A stretch of 7,158 bases of DNA from Fidelibacterota bacterium (GTDB taxonomy: Bacteria > Fidelibacterota > UBA2242), in the NCBI GenBank assembly GCA_023133185.1, contig JAGLWX010000316.1, forward strand, positions 1 to 7,158. Direction: 5' to 3'. The notes under the pieces were generated by a model, which made no database searches, was not told the origin of the DNA, and worked only from the letters and a program-made list of their open reading frames with translations. Position 1 is the first letter of the stretch, and each line of letters opens with the position of its first letter. The position numbers and the translations under genes are program-made. Positions 1 to 7,019 of this stretch are shown piece after piece.

Positions 1-615
1 ATTGTCACTGAATCCCGTTCGAAGATTGAACATGCCGTAAAAGACATTCGCGAAAAAGACGCCTCGCGGGAAACAATTATCGAAGCAAAAAAGACACTTG
101 AAACCGTACAGCAGTCTGCCCGCAAACGAATAGAGAAGAAAAAAACTCCGATTGTAACTTCTGTGAGAAGTGCAATTGAAGTTGGCGGCTGGGTTAAAAT
201 TGATAACATCACAGGAACCGGTCAGATAGTTGAAATTCAAGCCGGAAAGAAGAAAGCGGCTGTGAATATCAACGGGAAACTACTGTGGGTTTCGATGAAT
301 ACATTGCATGCCGTTCAGATTCAGAAAGAGAAAGATACGCGGCGGGTAGGCGCTTCAGTGACAGTTGATGAAATCGTGTCATATAAACTGGATTTACGGG
401 GGTTGCGCCTGGATGAAGCCCGGGATGCGTTGGAGAAGTTTCTGGATCGGGCGCTGCTGGCAGGACTGAACCAGATCCAGATCATTCACGGAAAAGGCAC
501 CGGCGCTCTTCAAAAAATGACCCATGAAGTATTGAAAAGTACTCCCGGTATCCGTAAGTTCTATTTCGAAAATTTTGACCGGGGTGGAACCGGAGCAACC
601 ATTGTTGAATTATAG
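1..615 (+). CDS. mutS2: Endonuclease MutS2, C-terminal part (5' end outside window)
   Basis: The reading frame is open from base 1 to the TAG at 613-615, giving the last 204 residues of a protein whose family is usually close to 780 residues, so the MutS core and ATPase lie upstream of the window. The visible part begins with a charged helical segment (residues 1-50) of the kind found in the family's coiled-coil connector. A small beta domain follows (about 60-105, 'VGGWVKI..ITGTGQIVEI'), then a Smr domain (about 129-204). The Smr domain shows its signature motifs: LDLRG at 130-134, IIHGKGTGAL at 161-170, and GGTGATIVEL as the exact C-terminus. In the family, Smr is the nuclease/RNA-binding module, and MutS2 is linked to suppression of homologous recombination and to rescue of collided ribosomes. 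dnaG starts 31 bases downstream, so the two are probably cotranscribed. The GTG at 163 is an internal codon, not a start. Confidence 0.95.
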   Translation: MVTESRSKIEHAVKDIREKDASRETIIEAKKTLETVQQSARKRIEKKKTPIVTSVRSAIEVGGWVKIDNITGTGQIVEIQAGKKKAAVNINGKLLWVSMNTLHAVQIQKEKDTRRVGASVTVDEIVSYKLDLRGLRLDEARDALEKFLDRALLAGLNQIQIIHGKGTGALQKMTHEVLKSTPGIRKFYFENFDRGGTGATIVEL

Positions 616-646
616 ATTGAAATAAATATCCATCGGGAATAGAGTT

Positions 647-2476
647 TTGGCAAGAATACCTTCAATAACAGTTGAGCAGATCAAAAACCGGGCGGACGTT
701 CTGGAAATTGTATCCGACGTAGTCCAACTGAAACAGAGAGGGCGCAACTACTTTGGTTTGTGCCCGTTTCATGAAGAAAAAACGCCCTCATTCAGCGTAA
801 ATCCTTCCATGGGTATTTTTCACTGCTTCGGGTGCGGGAAGGGCGGAAATGCTATTACCTTTGTAATGGAACACGAAAGTATCGACTATGTGGAGGCGCT
901 CAAACGTTTAGCCGAGCGCTACGGTATTCAGATCGAATGGGAAAAAGGCGCCGATGATTTCCAAAAGGGCGAAACAGCGCTGCTATATGAAATACACGAA
1001 ATTGCAAGCGATTATTATCAGAAACAGTTATACTCTTCAAAAGGTAAAAAGTCTCTCGATTATTTGGAATCGCGAGGTTTTGATAAGAATACTCTTCAAC
1101 AATTTTCCGTTGGATTTGCACTTGACGAGTGGGATGGGTTGTACAATCAAATCGATTTAAAACGATTCAATTCCAAAGTGCTGGAAAAATCCGGGTTGTT
1201 TATAAAATCAAAAGACAAAAACCGTTTTCTGGATCGCTTTCGGAACCGGATCATGTTTCCGATCTGTAATGTTTCCGGCAGGGTAGTCGCCTTCGGCGGA
1301 CGGACAATGGATCCCGATGAAGACGCCAAATATATGAACTCGCCCGAGACGCCGATCTATTTTAAAAGCGGTACTATCTACGGATTGGAGCACTCGAAAA
1401 CCGCCATTCAACAGGAAAAAGAGGTTGTGCTGGTTGAGGGATATACCGATTTTCTAAGGTTTTATTCTTCGGGAATAAAAAATGTTGTGGCAGGATCCGG
1501 CACAGCGCTGAATTTTCATCATGCCCGGGCATTGAAACGATTTACCGCCCGGACCCTGTTGTGTTATGACGGTGATGATGCCGGACAAAAGGCAACGGAG
1601 CGGGCTGGATTCATTTTGCTTAAAGAGGGATTTGATGTTCGGGCAGTACAGCTGCCTGCCGATGATGATCCTGATTCATATTTGAAAAATAAAGGCGTTG
1701 AAGCATTCCAAAAGTTACAGCAGGAAGCGCCGGAATTTATCGATCATTATATCCGGAATCATCAGGCGGATTTAAAAACTCCCGCCTCAAAAACACGCTT
1801 TGTCGAGACTCTTATTGCAGAGATTAGCGAGGTAAAAAATCCGGTGACCCGTGACTTTATCGTAAAAGAGGTAGCTGAAAAATTGAATCTGCGGGAAGAA
1901 AGAATATTTAGTCAGATTCGCAGGGTTTATCAGCAAAAACGGCGGGGAACCGGAGCGGATAATAAAAGCAAATCATCCGGATCTCCGGAATTGCAAATTG
2001 TTACCGCTACCGATAAGGCTGAATTTGAACTGTCAAAGCTGATTCTTACCGATTTTGAAGAGATTGTTGAGTTTATTACGAGCAAAGTCCCTCTGAAAGT
2101 TTATAAACACTCTGTTATAACGCCTATTGCAAAGGAATTGTATAAACGGGTTCGGGAAAATCAAGCCATCACGCCTGCCAGTCTGTTCGATCGGGATTGG
2201 TCTGATCAGGAGAAGTTTTACCTGTCACGATTGATCCTCGATGCGGAATCACTTCCGGAACATCTGAATGAAGAGGATTTGATGAAACTGGCGATCGACT
2301 GTATGACGGTGTTGATGACGGATGAACTGGAAAAGTCGATTAAAGAATTACGGACAAAGATCAAAGAAGCCGAAAAGAACGATGAAGATACAGAGCCGCT
2401 TGTTTTGGAACTGTCTCAACTTCAGAAAAAGCGCCATGAAATTCGCTCAAAATTGCGCGACATTAAACTCGGCTGA
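647..2476 (+). CDS. dnaG: DNA primase DnaG, complete
   Basis: Primase that synthesises RNA primers for the replicative helicase and polymerase at the fork. The 609 residues match the family's usual length. The N-terminal CHC2 zinc-binding domain has C39-P-F-H42 and C60-F-G-C63 around the 'EKTPSFSV' motif. The catalytic core carries the basic 'DRFRNRIMFPI' segment (196-206) and 'GRVVAFGGR' (211-219). The TOPRIM fold has the glutamate motif VEGYTDFL (263-270, E264), GTALN (285-289) and the acidic CYDGDDAG motif (306-313, D308 and D310). A linker near 430-450 leads to the C-terminal helicase-interaction domain, ending in a charged coiled coil (about 555-609). The start is TTG: an in-frame stop lies at 623-625, no other start codon intervenes, and the next Met (residue 55) would delete C39 and H42. 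A weak GGGAA lies 7 bases upstream. One small deviation is AGSGTALN where many relatives have a Leu or Met before the GT. No rpoD follows. Confidence 0.98.
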   Translation: MARIPSITVEQIKNRADVLEIVSDVVQLKQRGRNYFGLCPFHEEKTPSFSVNPSMGIFHCFGCGKGGNAITFVMEHESIDYVEALKRLAERYGIQIEWEKGADDFQKGETALLYEIHEIASDYYQKQLYSSKGKKSLDYLESRGFDKNTLQQFSVGFALDEWDGLYNQIDLKRFNSKVLEKSGLFIKSKDKNRFLDRFRNRIMFPICNVSGRVVAFGGRTMDPDEDAKYMNSPETPIYFKSGTIYGLEHSKTAIQQEKEVVLVEGYTDFLRFYSSGIKNVVAGSGTALNFHHARALKRFTARTLLCYDGDDAGQKATERAGFILLKEGFDVRAVQLPADDDPDSYLKNKGVEAFQKLQQEAPEFIDHYIRNHQADLKTPASKTRFVETLIAEISEVKNPVTRDFIVKEVAEKLNLREERIFSQIRRVYQQKRRGTGADNKSKSSGSPELQIVTATDKAEFELSKLILTDFEEIVEFITSKVPLKVYKHSVITPIAKELYKRVRENQAITPASLFDRDWSDQEKFYLSRLILDAESLPEHLNEEDLMKLAIDCMTVLMTDELEKSIKELRTKIKEAEKNDEDTEPLVLELSQLQKKRHEIRSKLRDIKLG

Positions 2477-2485
2477 ACATTTCAC

Positions 2486-2517
2486 TTGAGATATTGATTA
2501 AAATAAAAATTGAGATA
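2486..2517. repeat. 8-bp direct repeat TTGAGATA, two copies 24 bp apart
   Basis: TTGAGATA occurs at 2486-2493 and again at 2510-2517, just downstream of the dnaG stop, separated by an A/T-rich spacer. It could be a protein-binding pair or chance similarity in AT-rich DNA; no promoter with proper spacing could be built from either copy. Confidence 0.3.
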
Positions 2518-2571
2518 ACATCATGTTTTCCCGGGAGCACCCTGAGCCAAGGATTGAAACAATGGACAAGA

Positions 2572-2597
2572 TGGAGTACTGGAGTATTGGAGTGATG
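2572..2597. repeat. Short tandem repeat of TGGAGTan units
   Basis: Three head-to-tail 8-bp units are visible: TGGAGTAC (2572-2579), TGGAGTAT (2580-2587) and TGGAGTGA (2588-2595), followed by a further TG. The units share TGGAGT and vary in the last two bases. They lie in the non-coding gap between dnaG and the lipoprotein cluster. This looks like a small microsatellite-like intergenic repeat. I have the impression that similar TGGAGTA-type runs occur between genes in several uncultured bacterial lineages, but that is recollection and not a search result. No function is evident. Confidence 0.7.
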
Positions 2598-2676
2598 TCT
2601 CAGATAAATTTCAACTTGACCAGGATTGATGATTTTTTTAGTTATTTATACAGTTCGATCAGCCTTTCTACCAATT

Positions 2677-2691
2677 AATATCCCGGATATT
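2677..2691. promoter_or_regulatory. Perfect 15-bp palindrome, candidate operator (upstream copy)
   Basis: AATATCC-C-GGATATT is a perfect inverted repeat with 7-bp arms around a single central base (2684). It is centred about 62 bases upstream of the predicted transcription start of the lipoprotein cluster (near 2746), a distance typical for an activator bound just upstream of RNA polymerase. Its core ATCC-N-GGAT recurs downstream of the same promoter. The arms are too short and the loop too small for it to be a convincing RNA hairpin, so a dimeric DNA-binding protein is the better guess. The regulator is unknown. Confidence 0.45.
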
Positions 2692-2730
2692 CTTTGCAAA
2701 ATTGCCGAATGTTTTGTTATTTATAAATCA

Positions 2731-2739
2731 TGTTATAAT
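2731..2739 (+). promoter_or_regulatory. Extended -10 promoter of the lipoprotein cluster
   Basis: TG (2731-2732), one base, then a perfect TATAAT (2734-2739) forms an extended -10 element 26 bases before the ATG at 2766, predicting a start near 2746 and a leader of about 20 bases. No good -35 hexamer sits at the usual distance (the closest is TTTTGT at 2712-2717, spacer 16), which is acceptable for extended -10 promoters. No Bacteroidota-type TAnnTTTG box is present. The flanking ATCC-N-GGAT sites suggest regulation. Confidence 0.6.
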
Positions 2740-2749
2740 GAATCAATAA

Positions 2750-2758
2750 ATCCGGGAT
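2750..2758. promoter_or_regulatory. Palindrome ATCC-G-GGAT, candidate operator (downstream copy)
   Basis: This 9-bp palindrome has the same 4-bp arms as the core of the palindrome at 2677-2691. It is centred at 2754, about +8 relative to the predicted start, where a bound protein would hinder initiation. The two centres are exactly 70 bp apart. Part of it (GGGA, 2754-2757) could also serve as the poor ribosome-binding site of the gene at 2766, 8 bases away, so its dual role is uncertain. Confidence 0.4.
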
Positions 2759-2765
2759 CAACTTC

Positions 2766-3965
2766 ATGAAAAGAATCATAGTTTTAGCCTTGTGTATCAG
2801 TCTTACAGGATGCGGGACAGTTAAGAAATTACTGAAAAAAGAAAAATCTGAAGACTCTACGGGACAGCAGACTGAAATGCAATCCTCCACTCCAAAGGTC
2901 AAGCCGCTCAATCCCGGTGGACGACCGGTTGTACTGAATACGCCTGTGCAGTTTCTACCGTCTTATCGCGACCGGGGCGGTCCCCATCTCAAGATTGATT
3001 TGCTGAATGCAGTCATTCTTCTGGACGAGCAGACTCTGAGTGATATTAAGCGTAATACTCAATCCCGATCAACAGAAAATTCTGTAAAATCCGGTGCCTC
3101 GGAATCACCAGGACAGACAGGTACAGGCATGCCCGGAGATTCACAGGACGATCAAATCGTCCGTTATTATGCGACGAAATACCGGGCTAATGATCTTTTA
3201 GGAGATCAGATTGATCCGGAAAAAGCTCAGAGCCAGCCTCATTTCAGGGGCACATTTGATAAACATGGGAATTTATTATCACTTGAATTCTTTGGTGAAC
3301 AGAAAGCGGATTCACCAGCCGAAGAGAAATTGGCTTTCCTGTATGCAAGCTACTGGGATATTTTGTATAATAAGCGGGTGAATTATATCGATGATGACGG
3401 AAATCGACCTTCGCCTCATGTTAAAGTATTTACGGATCCTGCCAAGATTGTCCATCGAATTGACTATCTTGACAATAATAAAAAAGTAATCGCTGAGGGA
3501 GTATTTACATACGGCGTGAAAAATATGATCCTGGAGCAGCGTATAGAGTTAATCGGAGGTGGAAAATTAACGGATCTGCATCCTGATTATTTCTATTTGC
3601 AGTTTGATCGTATCGAGCAGGACTGGATAGTCAAATGTCTTTACGAAGATAAAGATTTAATGAGTGATCTGATTGTGATGCAGGACGCCGGGAATGTTTT
3701 TTACCGCTATCACTTTCAGTATGAAAAAGTCAGAAACCAACAGATAATCGAAGCCTTTGTTTATAGCGGCAAGAATGAACTCGTCGGCAGGTATGAATTG
3801 TATTTTAATGACAGAGGCGATCTGGAAAAGAAGATTTTGATTTCACCGGAAGGTAAGATCGCGGGCTTTATAAAATACGGTGTTGATCTTGAAAAACTGA
3901 AGATGATTGTTGATAGCTTCGATGAAGCCGGTCAACATCTAAGTAGAATTTACAGGGATTTGTGA
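2766..3965 (+). CDS. Predicted lipoprotein of unrecognised family, 399 aa
   Basis: Function not recognised. The N-terminus is a short lipoprotein signal peptide: basic MKR, a hydrophobic stretch, and a lipobox L13-T-G-C16, so the mature protein should begin at a lipidated Cys16 followed by Gly. A Lys-rich patch (20-27) and a low-complexity Ser/Thr/Gln/Pro linker (about 28-50) follow, with a second Ser/Gly-rich linker at about 97-128. The rest (about 130-399) alternates aromatic and charged residues in a beta-strand pattern. Near the C-terminus, units of roughly 20-25 residues recur ('RYELYFNDRGDLEKK', 'SPEGKIAGFIKYG', 'DEAGQHLSRIYRDL'), loosely recalling YwqK/MORN-like or YD-type beta repeats, but not closely enough to assign. 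The ATG is fixed by an in-frame stop at 2739-2741 with no other start between. It heads a cluster of three lipoprotein genes, and its TGA overlaps the next gene's GTG, suggesting translational coupling. Confidence 0.85.
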   Translation: MKRIIVLALCISLTGCGTVKKLLKKEKSEDSTGQQTEMQSSTPKVKPLNPGGRPVVLNTPVQFLPSYRDRGGPHLKIDLLNAVILLDEQTLSDIKRNTQSRSTENSVKSGASESPGQTGTGMPGDSQDDQIVRYYATKYRANDLLGDQIDPEKAQSQPHFRGTFDKHGNLLSLEFFGEQKADSPAEEKLAFLYASYWDILYNKRVNYIDDDGNRPSPHVKVFTDPAKIVHRIDYLDNNKKVIAEGVFTYGVKNMILEQRIELIGGGKLTDLHPDYFYLQFDRIEQDWIVKCLYEDKDLMSDLIVMQDAGNVFYRYHFQYEKVRNQQIIEAFVYSGKNELVGRYELYFNDRGDLEKKILISPEGKIAGFIKYGVDLEKLKMIVDSFDEAGQHLSRIYRDL

Positions 3966-6133
3966 TTCACAAACGAATTAATCTGTTCATATTTATTGTT
4001 ATTACAGGAATTTTACTCCTGATCGGGTGCGGCGAGGATGAGGGCGACCATGAATCACCGGAAGTTACGATAACAACCCCGACCGATAATCAAACGATTT
4101 TCGGAAAGCATACTCTCAAATGTACTGCCACGGATAATGAGAGTGTCGTTACCGTGTATTTTTTTATAGACGGTCGGATGAAGGAAGCCAGCGCTGAATC
4201 GCGAACTGTTTTTCTGTTTCATTGGGACACAACAGCCGAAGAAGACTCAACGCGCCATATCATTGTCGCACAGGCATACGATGCTTCCGATAATATAGGT
4301 ATGTCTGATACTATCTATTGTATCGTCGATAACCGCGGAAAAGCGCCGGTTGCTTCCGGATTGTCAGAACCGGAAAATGTCGGAAAACATTCTATAACGT
4401 TGAGTTGGAATCCCAGTATTGATAAAGATTTTCAGGAATATCGTCTGTATCGCAATACCGTAGATCAATGGAATGATATGGAAACGCTTGTGATCGTCCT
4501 TTCGAATAAGAATCAGAGTAGTTACATCGATGTTGGCAGTAATTACGATTCAAGCTGGGTGACGCCCTGGGGATTGGATGAGAATTCAGTGTATTATTAC
4601 CGCCTGCAAGTGCATGATACCCTTGGTCTGTACAGCGCCAGCAATGTTGTCAGCGCCAAAACAAAGCTTCCCGTCCCGGTTGTACTGAAAGAAAATTATT
4701 CTGCGACAAAATTCACTGCGACGATTTCGTGGTACAAATCCGGCGAAGACGTCAAGTATTACCGAATCCATCGAAATCGAAACTCTAACGTGGGGAGCAA
4801 TTTGTCGGATTCCGTCGGTATTACCGCGGCAAAAAACAGTATGTTCGTTGATAGAAACCTGAGCTCATTGACCTCTTATTATTACAAAGTTTTTATTGTT
4901 GATGACGCAGGCTATGCAACGGGAAGCAACGTTATCCAGGTTGAGACTGCCGGCATCGGCACGATTTCTCTAAATGTACCTGTTGGAGATGATGTTGATA
5001 AGTGTTCGATCCGCTTGAGCTGGTCAAAAAGCCGGGAAGAGGATGACTGCGAATATCGGGTGTATCGGGCAACCCATTCAGGCGTAACCGACAGTGATGA
5101 TCTTGTGACGGTTATCAGTGATAAGGAAGATACTGTTTATACCGATCAAGGTCTTCAGCAGGATAAATTGTACTATTACGTCGTTTATTTGATCGACAGT
5201 GAAGAAAATATTGCCAGGAGCAATGAGATAAATGTCAGAACCATGAGTATTCAGGCAATACCGCTAACGGCAAGCGACATTGGAAAATACAATATAACTC
5301 TTTCCTGGGAGAGCTATTCGGACAATGATTTTGCCGCATACTATCTTTACCGCTCAACAACGGAGAACTTTGATACCACGTATGCTGATAAAAAACTGAT
5401 TTTTAGAGAAATTGGTCTGAAGGAATATATCGACACCGATTTAACTTTGGATACCCAATATTTCTATAAATTTGTTGTAGCGGATACCTTCGGCTACATG
5501 GCGGAATCGGAATTGCCTGTACAGACAAAAAATATTCAGCGAGTTGAGATAACTGATATTGAAGCTATTAACGATTCCTATTTTCGAGTCCGGTTTACTA
5601 TGAACCGCGAGGATGACGATTTTCAATATTATGCAGTTTATCGTGATGATTCGAGTCCCGATGTTGACAAGTCCGATTTACAAGTCGGAACAATTACATC
5701 ACGTAGGGATACCCTTTTTGATGATCCGGAGCCGGCAACCCAGCTACAGCAGTACTTTTACAGGGTGTATGTATTTGATTCGCGTGGTAATTCATCAGCC
5801 GGCAGTAATGTTATGGGCGATACTCTGAATTCAGAACCGACTCCCGTGACGTTATCATTTTCGGGGTCTGATAATTCTTCCATTCAACTTAGCTGGACGA
5901 TGAACCAGGACGATGATTTTGCCCGGTATGATCTCTATCGCAGTGTTCAAAGTGAGTTCACAAAAGAAAGTTCAACAGCTGTTAAAGTAGTAGAAATTAC
6001 AAATAAGAACACAACCACTTACACCGAAAGCGGCTTGCCGAGCGGTGTGGTTTATTACTATTGTATGTACGTAGCAGACAGGGGCGGAAAACACACAGCC
6101 AGTAATATTGTTCAGGCGTACACAGTACCGTAA
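3962..6133 (+). CDS. Lipoprotein with one Ig-like and six tandem fibronectin type III domains
   Basis: A 723-residue exported protein. Residues 1-23 form a lipoprotein signal peptide with lipobox L20-I-G-C23 and an acidic run just after the cysteine. Residues about 33-123 fit a bacterial Ig-like domain of the Big_7 type ('P.VTI..P.D..', 'FFIDG', 'WDTT', 'A.DASDNIG.SD'). From 128 to the last residue run six Fn3 domains of about 95-105 residues, each with variants of LSW, an acidic turn, Y.lYR, YYY and SN.v...T. The protein ends at the edge of the sixth domain, with no catalytic domain, anchor helix or T9SS sorting signal. It is probably a stalk, adhesin or scaffold on the envelope; the ligand is unknown. 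The GTG start is the first after an in-frame stop at 3944-3946, is preceded by AGGGA (3954-3958), and overlaps the upstream TGA in GTGA, so translation is probably coupled. Confidence 0.9.
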   Translation: MIHKRINLFIFIVITGILLLIGCGEDEGDHESPEVTITTPTDNQTIFGKHTLKCTATDNESVVTVYFFIDGRMKEASAESRTVFLFHWDTTAEEDSTRHIIVAQAYDASDNIGMSDTIYCIVDNRGKAPVASGLSEPENVGKHSITLSWNPSIDKDFQEYRLYRNTVDQWNDMETLVIVLSNKNQSSYIDVGSNYDSSWVTPWGLDENSVYYYRLQVHDTLGLYSASNVVSAKTKLPVPVVLKENYSATKFTATISWYKSGEDVKYYRIHRNRNSNVGSNLSDSVGITAAKNSMFVDRNLSSLTSYYYKVFIVDDAGYATGSNVIQVETAGIGTISLNVPVGDDVDKCSIRLSWSKSREEDDCEYRVYRATHSGVTDSDDLVTVISDKEDTVYTDQGLQQDKLYYYVVYLIDSEENIARSNEINVRTMSIQAIPLTASDIGKYNITLSWESYSDNDFAAYYLYRSTTENFDTTYADKKLIFREIGLKEYIDTDLTLDTQYFYKFVVADTFGYMAESELPVQTKNIQRVEITDIEAINDSYFRVRFTMNREDDDFQYYAVYRDDSSPDVDKSDLQVGTITSRRDTLFDDPEPATQLQQYFYRVYVFDSRGNSSAGSNVMGDTLNSEPTPVTLSFSGSDNSSIQLSWTMNQDDDFARYDLYRSVQSEFTKESSTAVKVVEITNKNTTTYTESGLPSGVVYYYCMYVADRGGKHTASNIVQAYTVP
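4343..6130 (+). repeat. Tandem array of six Fn3 protein domains
   Basis: Approximate residue spans in the 723-aa protein are 128-234, 236-330, 334-428, 430-524, 526-622 and 626-723. The acidic turn before Y.lYR reads DKDFQEY, GEDVKYY, EEDDCEY, DNDFAAY, DDDFQYY and DDDFARY in order. Repeats 5 and 6 share TMN plus DDDF and look most alike; repeat 2 is most divergent here, and repeat 4 lacks the SN before the last strand. At the DNA level the copies have diverged well beyond easy recombination, so the array is old. Confidence 0.85.
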
Positions 6134-6156
6134 CGGTTAATATTTTATAATAAAAA

Positions 6157-6969
6157 ATGAGTAATTCTTACACATCAAGTTATTTTCTGCGACTGATTCC
6201 TGAACGAATATTCTATGTAATTGTCATTGCAATTCTTTTCCTTTCCTGTAGTGATGATTCAGAGGAGCATATAGCATCTATGGGATTTTCGGGTGGACAT
6301 TACCTAAAAGTACCAAATTCAGCAACATTGAAATCACTGGTATCGTCGGATTTCACAATTGAGATATGGGCGGCAGGCGATACCGGTCAGGCAGCTGTTT
6401 CCCGATCGTTGGTGATGCTTGGGAATAATGATGGCGGCAATGAAATCGCAATTTACCAGGGACCTGTCGATTCAAGTTTGGTTGCAGTCTATATCGATGA
6501 TCAACGGTTTGGCTTCTTCAATGTTGATGGACTTGACTGGAGTAAAGAAAAATGTCATTATCTTTGTCTGACCAGAGCCGATAATTTTTTTACATTTTAC
6601 TTCGATGGAAAGCTATTGAAAACCAAAGCTCTGAACAGCGTCGATCTGGATATCGGATCGAGCAATATGCTGATAGGCGCTGATTATGATCCGCCGGGCG
6701 TGAATAATAATCCTGGGAATTACTGGGTGGGAACAATCGATGAGGTTCGCATCTGGACAAAGGTAATCCAATCTGCTGAAGTATCATTTCATCACAAGAA
6801 TCCCGATAAACTTACCGAACATTATTCATCCGGTGGGTTGGATCATTTAATCGGTATATGGCGATTTAACGAAGAGTTCGAGGATTACGTGCCTGATGAA
6901 AGCGGTAATGTCAACCACGCCTATTTCCAGGGAGATCTTGATTCTATCTACTGGGATACCGGCAAATAA
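6157..6969 (+). CDS. Lipoprotein with LamG-like (concanavalin A-like) domain
   Basis: A 270-residue predicted lipoprotein. A fairly long n-region (1-19, with R12 and R17) precedes a hydrophobic stretch and the cysteine C31 in F-L-S-C, a slightly loose lipobox, followed by SDDSEE. The mature part (about 41-268) reads as one LamG/jellyroll domain of the Laminin_G_3 kind. It has the opening strand 'FSGGHYLKVP', 'FTIEIWA' (66-72), 'FYFDGKLL' (147-154), and the diagnostic 'GTIDEVRIWTKVIQSAEV' (192-209). A closing 'LIGIWRFNEEFEDYVPDESGN' follows, resembling the 'GLVGYWNFNEG..V.DlSGNGN' phrase common in such proteins. Family members bind sugars or proteins or act as structural modules; no catalytic residues are recognisable. 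The ATG directly follows an in-frame stop at 6151-6153 and has no Shine-Dalgarno, only A/T-rich DNA. The gene lies 23 bases after the Fn3 gene, so it is likely in the same transcript. Confidence 0.88.
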   Translation: MSNSYTSSYFLRLIPERIFYVIVIAILFLSCSDDSEEHIASMGFSGGHYLKVPNSATLKSLVSSDFTIEIWAAGDTGQAAVSRSLVMLGNNDGGNEIAIYQGPVDSSLVAVYIDDQRFGFFNVDGLDWSKEKCHYLCLTRADNFFTFYFDGKLLKTKALNSVDLDIGSSNMLIGADYDPPGVNNNPGNYWVGTIDEVRIWTKVIQSAEVSFHHKNPDKLTEHYSSGGLDHLIGIWRFNEEFEDYVPDESGNVNHAYFQGDLDSIYWDTGK

Positions 6970-7019
6970 ATAAAAAAGGTCAACAGGACAATATGTGACG
7001 TGCCTCAACTCATGATGGC

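Noticed and set aside
900..1411. Open frames on the minus strand and in another plus frame inside dnaG
   Set aside because: They lie wholly within the strongly supported primase frame, are short, and show no recognisable domain or plausible start context.
2551..2560. GGATTGAAAC, resembling the 3' end of many CRISPR repeats
   Set aside because: Only one copy is present, with no spaced repetition and no cas gene, so it is chance similarity.
2611..2639. Run of seven T after a possible stem (TCAA/TTGA) as a dnaG terminator
   Set aside because: The stem is only 4 bp, A/T-rich, with an 11-base loop; it would not form a stable terminator.
2717..2911. 64-codon minus-strand open frame across the promoter and the lipoprotein start
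   Set aside because: It overlaps the extended -10 promoter and the signal-peptide coding region on the other strand; the translation shows no signal or domain.
4586..5828. Short open frames on both strands within the Fn3 gene
   Set aside because: They are shadows of the repeat-coding frame, which has continuous domain structure over the same bases.
6070..6133. Possible C-terminal sorting or anchoring domain on the Fn3 protein
   Set aside because: The protein ends at the last strand of Fn3 domain 6. There is no T9SS-type sorting domain, LPXTG motif or hydrophobic tail, so anchoring must rest on the N-terminal lipid.
6590..6787. 65-codon minus-strand open frame inside the LamG gene
   Set aside because: It opposes the best-conserved part of the LamG domain, with no features of its own.
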